From positions 1 to 5,035 of the forward strand of contig SLOG01000201.1 of assembly GCA_007132635.1 (NCBI GenBank): a DNA stretch of 5,035 nt, given 5' to 3'. The DNA comes from Limnochordia bacterium. GTDB lineage: Bacteria > Bacillota > Limnochordia > Darwinibacteriales > SLO01. The position numbers were made by a program, and so were the translations under genes. Below, piece after piece: positions 1-5,035 of the stretch. Positions within the stretch are counted from its first letter, which is position 1, and each line of letters begins with the position of its first letter. Below the pieces are notes generated by a model, which saw only the letters and a program-made list of their open reading frames with translations, was not told the DNA's origin and did not search any database.

Positions 1-975
1 AGACACATCTAAGGCCGCCACCGGATCGTCTCCTGCCGGTATATCCTTCGCCTTGAGAAGATACCAACGGCCTCCCAAACACATCCCGTAATGATACTTT
101 TGGGTGGGTTGAACAGGTTCTTCCGCTGACTCTACGGAAAACCGTTCTTTCACTGCAGTCAGAAAGTCTTCCTCGCTGAGACCGCCCAAATTCTGCACAA
201 CACGGTTATAGGGCATGACATGGAGTTCATCGGCTGGAAATAGAATGGAAAGAAAGAAGTTATACCCTTCGTTACCCGTGTAATTGGGGTTGGCGTCGCG
301 TCGCCGCCTTCCCACCTGCCAGGCCGCCGCCGTGCGATGGTGGCCGTCAGCGATATAAAGATGGGGAATGTCCTGAAACAGTGATATAAGTTTCTCTTTT
401 ACAGGCGCGTCATCTATAAGCCAGATGACGTGCCGCACGTCGTCCGATGTGGCAAAGTCATACAGTGCCTCGCGCGAACCTGTCCAGTCAGACAGGACAG
501 AGTGCACCTCAGGATGGGGCCGATAGGCCTGGAAAATCGGACCCGTGTGGGCTTCACAGGCCTCCATGTGCCGAATTCGGTCGGCCTCTTTGCTAGGCAG
601 TGTATGTTCATGTTTTTTTATAATCCCTTGTTCATAGTCATCAATCGACGTGCAGCAGACAAGTCCTGTCTGCACACGACCATCCATAATCTGCCGATAA
701 ATGTACAGATGCTCATCTTCATCCTCGATAAAAACGTGCTCCGCCATCATGGCGTCGAGATTCTCCCGAGCCTTAGCATAGACCAACGCGTCGTAGGGAT
801 CAACCGCAGAAGGCAGGTCAACCTCTGCTCGATCCACATGTAGGAAAGACAAAGGATTCTCTGCAGTAAGCTCGCGAGCTTCCTCCGTACTAACCACGTC
901 GTACGGAAGCGCGGCCACGTAGCCGACCACGCTCTTATTTGGTCTGACTGCCCGGAAGGGTTTGATAAATGGCAT
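1..975 (-). CDS. DUF1015 family protein, C-terminus cut by window edge
   Basis: The reading frame runs from an ATG at 975 to base 1 without a stop, giving 325 residues. The family is usually a little over 400 residues, so roughly the last quarter is outside the window. Family hallmarks seen: LPYDVV (residues 23-28), NPLSFLHV (40-47), KHEHT (121-125), the signature YIADGHHR (207-214) and MPYNRVV (254-260). No signal peptide or membrane segment is apparent, so it is probably cytosolic. The biochemical role is not established to my knowledge. The DGHHR motif resembles the G-x-H/E-R nucleotide-binding signature of ParB/sulfiredoxin-fold proteins, which include free-serine kinases, but that link is inference. 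An AAGGAG ribosome site ten bases upstream supports the start. It is the second gene of a unit with the URO-D paralogue. Family assignment is firm; function is open. Confidence 0.9.
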   Translation of the reverse strand, partial: MPFIKPFRAVRPNKSVVGYVAALPYDVVSTEEARELTAENPLSFLHVDRAEVDLPSAVDPYDALVYAKARENLDAMMAEHVFIEDEDEHLYIYRQIMDGRVQTGLVCCTSIDDYEQGIIKKHEHTLPSKEADRIRHMEACEAHTGPIFQAYRPHPEVHSVLSDWTGSREALYDFATSDDVRHVIWLIDDAPVKEKLISLFQDIPHLYIADGHHRTAAAWQVGRRRRDANPNYTGNEGYNFFLSILFPADELHVMPYNRVVQNLGGLSEEDFLTAVKERFSVESAEEPVQPTQKYHYGMCLGGRWYLLKAKDIPAGDDPVAALDVS

Positions 976-985
976 TTGCCAACAG

Positions 986-991
986 CTCCTT
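986..991 (-). promoter_or_regulatory. Ribosome binding site of the DUF1015 gene, overlapping the upstream stop
   Basis: On the minus strand AAGGAG lies ten bases before the ATG at 975. It shares bases with the TAA stop (992-990) of the preceding URO-D gene. Ribosomes terminating there sit on the next initiation site, which favours coupled translation from one transcript. Confidence 0.75.
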
Positions 992-2111
992 ACGACTGCA
1001 TCCCAAACATCTTCTCTTTGAGATCCAGATAGTATAGGTAGTCCTCCGGTTTCACGTTTGGTGGGCAGCGGTGATCGCAAAACGGTATATAGCCGCCGCG
1101 TGCCACCAAAGGCTCGAGGCTCTCTAGGTACTCTTTGATCGCAGCGGGCCCTTCACCGAGTTTAATCTTATCAACACCGCCCATAATCCGCAGCTCCTTC
1201 CCATATTCGGACAGGAGTTCCGCCGGATGGGCACAGCCGTTGACTTCAAACGGGAACAGGCAGTTGATGCCGCCTTCTAGCAGATAGGGCAGAATCGGCC
1301 GCACATCGCCATCACAGTCGGTATACCAGAGGTCAATTCCGTGAGCTTTGAGTTTCTGGTTGATTCGCTTATAGCGAGGCATAACCACATCACGGAAAAA
1401 CGGAACGCTCACAATCGGGCCGCTCTTGAAACAGATATCCTCCCAGCCGGACGCATAATCAAAGTCAAAGTGCGGCAGGAGCTGATCGAGCGCATCCTCC
1501 ACCAAGAGACAGCAAGTCTCCACCATATCATCCACCATGTCCGGATAATCAAAGGTGGCATAGGCTAGACCCTCAAAGGTCAGCATATCCCGGATCTTAC
1601 CAATCATCGAGCCGCAGTGGATGCCCAATGGATAGTCTCGATCGTCAGGATGCAGTGCTCTCAACCCTTCGACATCCACTTGCCTGTGGGCTCCCCGCTG
1701 CATGCGTTCGTCCTTCACACGTTTCCAATCTTCGGGCGTAGTGACAGATGACTCCATGAAGTGCGGAATGGTGTCATGGCCATCTTTCGGCACCTCTGCC
1801 AGTAAGCCATCGCTGTTGCGGATAATCTTCTTCGACGCGGTCTCTTCGATCACTTCTTCAGGAAACGGCGGATAGAGCCAAACAGGCCCGCCGATCCCCT
1901 TAATCTTATCGAAACTAAAAAACAAGTCTGCCTCGGCGTTGTTAGTGATTCCGTGTTCAACAAAAATGTCCCACTGCTCGAAATTCTCCTGCCAGTAACC
2001 AAACTCCATGTTAAAACAGCGGTCCACCGACCTATAGTGCATCTGGTTATTAAACCTTTCTCGATCGGTCATGGTCCCAGCCCATTTTTTGCGAATCGGT
2101 TGAATCCCCAT
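990..2111 (-). CDS. Uroporphyrinogen decarboxylase (URO-D) superfamily protein, not HemE
   Basis: A protein of 373 residues with the URO-D/MtaA/CmuA TIM-barrel pattern. The C-terminal half is diagnostic: GWEDICFKSGPIVSVPFF (222-239), WYTDCDGDVRPILPYLLEGG (262-281), INCLFPFEVNG (282-292), IMGGVDK (309-315) and GGYIPFCDH (339-347). These match bacterial paralogues annotated as URO-D family protein, which occur in many copies in some anaerobes. It lacks the N-terminal RQAGR substrate-binding motif of true HemE, so a haem role is unlikely. The H-x-C zinc pair of corrinoid methyltransferases MtaA/CmuA appears as T-D-C (264-266), so methyl transfer is also unproven. The start at 2111 is chosen because GGAGG lies seven bases upstream. 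The frame stays open to 2345, but that extension would overlap the divergent aldolase gene. It heads a two-gene unit with DUF1015. Family is firm; substrate is unknown. Confidence 0.88.
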   Translation of the reverse strand: MGIQPIRKKWAGTMTDRERFNNQMHYRSVDRCFNMEFGYWQENFEQWDIFVEHGITNNAEADLFFSFDKIKGIGGPVWLYPPFPEEVIEETASKKIIRNSDGLLAEVPKDGHDTIPHFMESSVTTPEDWKRVKDERMQRGAHRQVDVEGLRALHPDDRDYPLGIHCGSMIGKIRDMLTFEGLAYATFDYPDMVDDMVETCCLLVEDALDQLLPHFDFDYASGWEDICFKSGPIVSVPFFRDVVMPRYKRINQKLKAHGIDLWYTDCDGDVRPILPYLLEGGINCLFPFEVNGCAHPAELLSEYGKELRIMGGVDKIKLGEGPAAIKEYLESLEPLVARGGYIPFCDHRCPPNVKPEDYLYYLDLKEKMFGMQS

Positions 2112-2115
2112 GTGA

Positions 2116-2123
2116 CTCCCTCC
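2116..2123 (-). promoter_or_regulatory. Ribosome binding site deciding the URO-D paralogue start
   Basis: The minus strand reads GGAGGGAG, with the GGAGG core seven bases before the ATG at 2111. This strong site fixes the start here and rules against the longer frame reaching 2345. A downstream in-frame ATG (residue 14, before TDRERF) is the only reasonable alternative. Confidence 0.8.
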
Positions 2124-2163
2124 GTTTTTCTTAGTATCTCTCACATTTCCACACGAAAGCGGG

Positions 2164-2200
2164 TAATCCTTTCCAGCGGGAAAATTCCGAAGCAGGATTA
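2164..2200. repeat. Nested inverted repeats, possible operator or leader hairpin
   Basis: An outer pair TAATCC (2164-2169) and GGATTA (2195-2200) encloses the near-palindrome TTTCCAGCGGGAAA (2170-2183, 12 of 14 positions symmetric) and GGAAAATTCC (2179-2188). In the URO-D leader RNA the inner element could form a five-pair stem with a four-base loop. In DNA it could be a dimeric repressor site shared by both divergent units. A related TTTCCACACGAAA stands at 2146-2158, about two helical turns away. There is no terminal T-run, so it is not a standard terminator. Confidence 0.35.
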
Positions 2201-2208
2201 GGGGAGCG

Positions 2209-2237
2209 ATTATGGAATCCATTAGCAGCAATAGCAA
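2209..2237 (-). promoter_or_regulatory. Candidate sigma-70-type promoter for the URO-D/DUF1015 unit
   Basis: On the minus strand TTGCTA (2237-2232) serves as -35 and CATAAT (2214-2209) as -10, with a 17-base spacer. They match the consensus at 4 of 6 and 5 of 6 positions. Transcription would begin near 2202 and leave a leader of about 90 bases before the ATG at 2111. It is the best match seen by eye in the region, with no experimental support. Confidence 0.5.
2212..2222. repeat. Palindrome ATGGAATCCAT overlapping the -10 box
   Basis: The arms ATGGA and TCCAT pair perfectly around a single central A. The element overlaps the proposed minus-strand -10 hexamer, where a repressor could block RNA polymerase. 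An 11-bp palindrome can arise by chance, so operator function is inference. Confidence 0.3.
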
Positions 2238-2251
2238 AACCAGCCGCTTCC

Positions 2252-2263
2252 AAGGAAGGTGAT
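2252..2263 (+). promoter_or_regulatory. Ribosome binding site of the aldolase gene
   Basis: AAGGAAGGTGAT directly precedes the GTG at 2264 and closely resembles the full anti-Shine-Dalgarno complement. The GG-rich core is four bases from that GTG and ten bases from a second in-frame GTG at 2270, so either codon could initiate. The two starts differ by only two residues. Confidence 0.65.
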
Positions 2264-3202
2264 GTGCAAGTGTATAAGCCCCAAGGTGTTTACGCAGCCA
2301 TGATGACTCCGCTCGACGACCGACGTGAACCACTGGAGGCATCACTGCGCGCCTATACGGATTTGTGTATCGGCGGGGGAATACAGGGACTATTTCCTGT
2401 CAGCAGTGTGGGGGAGTTTGTCCATTTCTCTCTCAACCAGAAAAAGCGGATCATTGATATTGTCTGTGATCAGTCTAACGGTCGACTTCCGGTGGTTCCC
2501 GGCGCTGCCGACACCAATCCGGACCGCTGCATTGAGCTCACTGCGCACGCACAGTCCCGCGGCTGCAGCGCTGTCGTCGTCTGTCCGCCCTACTTCTACC
2601 CCCTTGACGATGACCGCATTGAGCGGCACTTTCGCAAGTTAGCTGCGGGGGTCCCGGATATGCCCATCATTCTGTACAACATACCGATGTTTACGTCACC
2701 AATCAGCCACGAAGTGATAGCGCGCCTGTCTCATGTGCCGAACATTATCGGCCTCAAAGACAGCAGCGGCAGTATGATCGATCTCATGAATTTCATGGAC
2801 CGAGTGCGCCTGGAAGAAGCAAATTTCACAGTCCTAACGGGGCGAGAGGAAACCTTCGTCCCTGCCCTAATGGGCGGAGCGCAAGGCTGCATGGTCGTCA
2901 TCAGCGGGATTGTCCCCGAATTCATGAGTACCCTTTACCGCCTCTGGCAGAGACAACATGTCGATGCAGCCTTGATGCTTCAGTATGAACTGCTTGGATT
3001 GGTGAGGGACATGGCGGCTCTGCCGTTTCCGGTCGGTTTTAAACTCGCGCTCGAGTCCCGTGGTATTCCCATGGGGCCGTTTCTCCAGCCAGTCCCCCAG
3101 GACGATCCCAGCCAACGAGCCGCCGATCGCAGTCGTATCGGCAAACGAGTCCAGCGTCTACTGACAATTTCTCAAAAAGCCAAGGAGGTTGACTTATCGT
3201 GA
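2264..3202 (+). CDS. DapA/NanA-family Schiff-base aldolase (2-keto-3-deoxy acid lyase type)
   Basis: A 312-residue class I aldolase of the dihydrodipicolinate synthase/N-acetylneuraminate lyase family, of normal length. The Schiff-base lysine is K165 in GLKDSSG, the catalytic tyrosine is Y138 in YNIP, and the pyruvate-carboxylate loop is SSVGE (47-51), where the family usually has S/T-T-G-E. As I recall, E. coli NanA uses S47, T48, Y137 and K165, nearly the same numbering. The arginine that DapA carries shortly after YN-P is absent (MFTSP follows), so lysine synthesis is unlikely. NanA's D191-E192 pair appears as E195-E196, but its Ser208 aligns by eye with V212, so canonical sialic acid is uncertain. 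It probably cleaves a 2-keto-3-deoxy acid to pyruvate and an aldehyde or aldose in the cytosol. It starts with GTG and overlaps the isomerase gene by four bases. Family is firm; substrate is not. Confidence 0.88.
   Translation: MQVYKPQGVYAAMMTPLDDRREPLEASLRAYTDLCIGGGIQGLFPVSSVGEFVHFSLNQKKRIIDIVCDQSNGRLPVVPGAADTNPDRCIELTAHAQSRGCSAVVVCPPYFYPLDDDRIERHFRKLAAGVPDMPIILYNIPMFTSPISHEVIARLSHVPNIIGLKDSSGSMIDLMNFMDRVRLEEANFTVLTGREETFVPALMGGAQGCMVVISGIVPEFMSTLYRLWQRQHVDAALMLQYELLGLVRDMAALPFPVGFKLALESRGIPMGPFLQPVPQDDPSQRAADRSRIGKRVQRLLTISQKAKEVDLS
3182..3202 (+). promoter_or_regulatory. Ribosome site and GTGA stop-start overlap coupling aldolase to isomerase
   Basis: AAGGAGG (3182-3188) sits inside the aldolase 3' end, ten bases before the GTG start of the isomerase at 3199. 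The aldolase TGA (3200-3202) overlaps that start as GTGA. This arrangement typically gives coupled translation and similar protein amounts. Confidence 0.8.
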
Positions 3203-3879
3203 AACGATCAGAACTAAATGCTATCATGGAGCGCGGCATCGCCTTCCTAGAGAAAATGAATTTCAAACTCCCGCCCTTTGCCTACTGGACTCCCGACGAG
3301 TGGCAGAAGAAGTCCGATGAATACGACGAAATCCGCGACAACCTGATGGGTTGGGATATCACCGACTTCGGCAGCGGCGACTTCAAGCGCATTGGCTTGT
3401 TCCTCTTCACGGTGCGAAACGGAAGTCTCAATGATTCCAAGTATACCAAGACATACGCCGAGAAGCTGATGATCGTCGAAGAAAACCAGGTGACGCCTAT
3501 GCACTTCCATTGGAACAAAACCGAGGACATCATCAACCGAGGAGGCGGCAACCTGCTTATCACATTGTATAATTCGACTGAGGATGAAAAGTTGGCCGAC
3601 ACGGCGGTGTCTGTATCCCAAGACGGCCGCCGCTACGAAGTACCCGCCGGCACAACAGTAAGGTTGACTCCAGGAGAAAGCATCACCCTGCCAGGCTATC
3701 TCTACCACACGTTCTGGGGCGAAGAAAATTGCGGTACCGTTCTGGTGGGCGAGGTCTCCAAAGTCAATGACGATCGCGTCGACAACTGTTTTTTAGAACC
3801 AGTCGGCCGGTTCCCCTCAATTATCGAGGATGCAGAACCGCTGCACCTGCTGGCCAACGAGTATCCTCCTGCTCCTTAA
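3199..3879 (+). CDS. D-lyxose isomerase (D-lyxose/D-mannose ketol-isomerase), cupin type
   Basis: A 226-residue protein matching the D-lyxose isomerase family (EC 5.3.1.15), whose members are about 225-230 residues. Enzymes of this family interconvert D-lyxose and D-xylulose, and several also act on D-mannose/D-fructose, using Mn2+ in a cupin barrel. Family landmarks: the N-terminal KRSELN (2-7), PPFAYWTPDEW (25-35), MHFHWNKTEDIINRGGG (101-117), and LPGYLYHTFWGEE (164-176) followed by VGEVSKVNDD (183-192). The metal ligands are H102, H104, E109 and H170, the spacing expected for this family. The conserved KRSELN directly after the GTG supports that start. It is cytosolic, with no signal peptide. 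It is translationally coupled to the upstream aldolase, suggesting it isomerises that enzyme's aldose product. The stop is one base from that of the convergent deacetylase. The family call is strong; the physiological sugar is inferred. Confidence 0.92.
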   Translation: MKRSELNAIMERGIAFLEKMNFKLPPFAYWTPDEWQKKSDEYDEIRDNLMGWDITDFGSGDFKRIGLFLFTVRNGSLNDSKYTKTYAEKLMIVEENQVTPMHFHWNKTEDIINRGGGNLLITLYNSTEDEKLADTAVSVSQDGRRYEVPAGTTVRLTPGESITLPGYLYHTFWGEENCGTVLVGEVSKVNDDRVDNCFLEPVGRFPSIIEDAEPLHLLANEYPPAP

Positions 3880-3880
3880 C

Positions 3881-5035
3881 TCAAGTCTCGGCACCTGCAG
3901 GGCCGGTTTCGGCTGCAGAAAACACAACCCGGCCGGCCTTAATGGTCTGCAGCACCGCGAAACCAGAATCTGGCGGTGAGACAACCAGGAGGTCGGCAGG
4001 AGCTCCTGCCTGTAAGCCGGCAGCCGCGGGCAACCCCATAAGTTCCGCCGGCTTGACCGAACACATATCCCACGCAGCAGCCAAGTCTGCAATGCCGCTC
4101 TGCACCAAATGCCTAAGACCAAAGATCTGCGTCTGAGCCGAACCCGCCAAGATCCTAGAATCGCCTGCCAGATGCAGTTTCCCGGCTTCTGTCAGCTCGA
4201 CCGCACCGCCAACATGCGTCTTATAAGCACCTGGAGGCATTCCCGTTAAGTAGACCGCATCGCTGACAATGATCGCTCTTCCCTGTTTGGCGCGCAGCAT
4301 AACCCGCAGAACATCCTCGGGAAGATGAAAACCATCTGCAATGAGTGAGGCCCACAGCCGATCATCCGCTAGCTGCGCCCATATGTAGTTTGGATGCCTT
4401 GGGAGTTCCAGATGCGCACCGTTTCCCAAATGCGTCGCCAAAGTGGCTCCCGCATCGACGGCCCGATGCACGGCCTCGGAGTCTGCGGCTGTATGCCCAA
4501 TGCCTACCACCAAACCGTCTCTAACACAGTGCTCAATGAAACTGTCAGCTTCTTCCCATTCAGGAGACAATGTCACGATGCGAATCAGGCCGCCAGATTG
4601 GCTCTGCCAGCGGCTGAATAAAGACCAGTCTGGTGCCTGTACGTACTCCCGCGGATGGGCGCCGCGCGGTCCGTCCACGGGAGTTATAAACGGACCTTCC
4701 AGATGGATTCCGCCGATTCCGGCTGCCGCTGTTGGGTCGCTGCTGCACGCCTCGCACACGGCCGCCGCAGCCTCGCCAATGGCTGTATCGCTGTTCGTGA
4801 TGATCGTCGGATAGCTGGTTGTGACGCCTTCTGTCCACAGTTCTTTCACAACAGACCGCACGCGGTCTGCTGTTAGGTTCTGGTTAAAGTCCACACCGCC
4901 AAAACCGTTTATCTGCAGGTCAATGAGACCCGGACCAACGATTGGTTGCTCCCGGCCTGGCTCCGGAGAGGATGTCACGCGTTGAATGCACCCGTCCTTA
5001 ACCTCGATTTCCACGGACTCCATCGTTCGGTAGTG
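3881..5035 (-). CDS. nagA: N-acetylglucosamine-6-phosphate deacetylase (NagA type), 5' end beyond window
   Basis: An amidohydrolase expected to remove acetate from GlcNAc-6-phosphate, giving glucosamine-6-phosphate. Numbering from the ATG at 5023, landmarks are PGLIDLQINGFGG (31-43), HLEGPF (107-112), GIGHT (174-178), THLGNG (197-202), ADGFH (229-233), SDAVYLTG (254-261) and LAGSAQTQ (292-299). Predicted single-metal ligands are E109, H177 and H198, with catalytic D255. R209 and H233 match the substrate-phosphate/sugar contacts R227 and H251 I recall from E. coli NagA, at a constant offset of 18. The frame remains open upstream of that ATG to the window edge, reading H-Y-R-T. No ribosome site precedes the ATG, and the N-terminus looks about 15-20 residues short against E. 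coli. The true start therefore probably lies outside. THLGNG replaces the common THL-NA-M, marking a distinct subfamily whose exact substrate may differ. Confidence 0.87.
   Translation of the reverse strand, partial: HYRTMESVEIEVKDGCIQRVTSSPEPGREQPIVGPGLIDLQINGFGGVDFNQNLTADRVRSVVKELWTEGVTTSYPTIITNSDTAIGEAAAAVCEACSSDPTAAAGIGGIHLEGPFITPVDGPRGAHPREYVQAPDWSLFSRWQSQSGGLIRIVTLSPEWEEADSFIEHCVRDGLVVGIGHTAADSEAVHRAVDAGATLATHLGNGAHLELPRHPNYIWAQLADDRLWASLIADGFHLPEDVLRVMLRAKQGRAIIVSDAVYLTGMPPGAYKTHVGGAVELTEAGKLHLAGDSRILAGSAQTQIFGLRHLVQSGIADLAAAWDMCSVKPAELMGLPAAAGLQAGAPADLLVVSPPDSGFAVLQTIKAGRVVFSAAETGPAGAET

Larger units (their letters stand above)
2112..2263. promoter_or_regulatory. Divergent intergenic control region
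   Basis: These 152 bases separate the minus-strand URO-D/DUF1015 unit from the plus-strand aldolase/isomerase unit, and must hold the URO-D unit's promoter and probably the aldolase promoter. A good minus-strand promoter is visible (2209-2237). For the plus strand only a weak candidate was found: TTCCGA at 2185-2190, then GATTAT at 2208-2213 after 17 bases. Several small symmetric elements lie between the candidates. No intact small ORF or riboswitch was recognised. Confidence 0.7.

Noticed and set aside
430..843. A 137-codon plus-strand open frame
   Set aside because: It lies antisense within the DUF1015 gene, shows no recognisable family and has no convincing ribosome site. The minus frame carries all the conserved motifs.
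990..2111. Annotation as haem-pathway HemE
   Set aside because: RQAGR is absent and the C-terminal motifs fit the paralogous URO-D group instead.
2262..2264. ATG overlapping the aldolase GTG start
   Set aside because: It is in a different frame that does not encode the conserved aldolase sequence.
2112..2345. Upstream extension of the URO-D paralogue frame by 78 residues, including a hydrophobic LVLLLLL stretch that could mimic a signal peptide
   Set aside because: It overlaps the start of the divergent aldolase gene and covers the control region, and a strong GGAGG site precedes the ATG at 2111, where similarity to the family begins.
2264..3202. Annotation as DapA for lysine synthesis
   Set aside because: The arginine that normally follows the YN-P motif is missing, and the coupled neighbour is a sugar isomerase.
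3901..3938. Inverted repeat GGCCGG / CCGGCC as a terminator
   Set aside because: It lies inside the deacetylase coding region, the arms are only six bases with a long loop, and no T-run follows on either strand.
4443..4814. Plus-strand open frame opposite the NagA-like gene
   Set aside because: Its composition reflects the complementary strand of conserved NagA motifs, with no domain or start signal of its own.

Overview
The window is a compact bacterial stretch with five protein-coding genes and almost no non-coding DNA. No tRNA, rRNA, CRISPR array or mobile element was seen. Base composition is moderately GC, a little above half by eye. Shine-Dalgarno sites are strong (AAGGAG, AAGGAGG, GGAGG), and two genes start with GTG. 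Together with the gene families present (DUF1015, URO-D paralogues, D-lyxose isomerase, an N-acetylneuraminate-lyase-like aldolase, a NagA-like deacetylase), this suits an anaerobic or sugar-fermenting Firmicutes-like bacterium. Other phyla rich in URO-D paralogues cannot be excluded, so the taxonomic guess is low confidence.

Layout, left to right. Bases 1-975 (minus) hold a DUF1015 protein cut by the left edge. Bases 990-2111 (minus) hold a URO-D superfamily protein that is not HemE. These two form one minus-strand unit with a 14-nt gap, and the second ribosome site overlaps the first gene's stop codon. Bases 2112-2263 are a 152-bp divergent control region with a plausible minus-strand promoter and several small palindromes. 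Bases 2264-3202 (plus) encode a Schiff-base aldolase of the DapA/NanA family. Bases 3199-3879 (plus) encode a D-lyxose isomerase that overlaps the aldolase by 4 nt (GTGA). Bases 3881-5035 (minus) encode a NagA-type N-acetylglucosamine-6-phosphate deacetylase. It converges on the isomerase with one base between the stop codons, and it very probably begins beyond the right edge.

How they may work together (inference). The aldolase and isomerase are translationally coupled, so they probably act on one substrate: cleavage of a 2-keto-3-deoxy acid to pyruvate plus an aldose, then conversion of that aldose to a ketose. An acid releasing mannose (for example the sialic acid KDN) would fit both family chemistries, but the sequence does not prove it. 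The NagA-like enzyme adds an amino-sugar theme. The URO-D paralogue and DUF1015 protein are of unknown function and share the divergent control region, so they may be co-regulated with the sugar genes. No transporter, kinase or regulator is in the window. The coupling of poorly understood families around one control region is the most interesting aspect.
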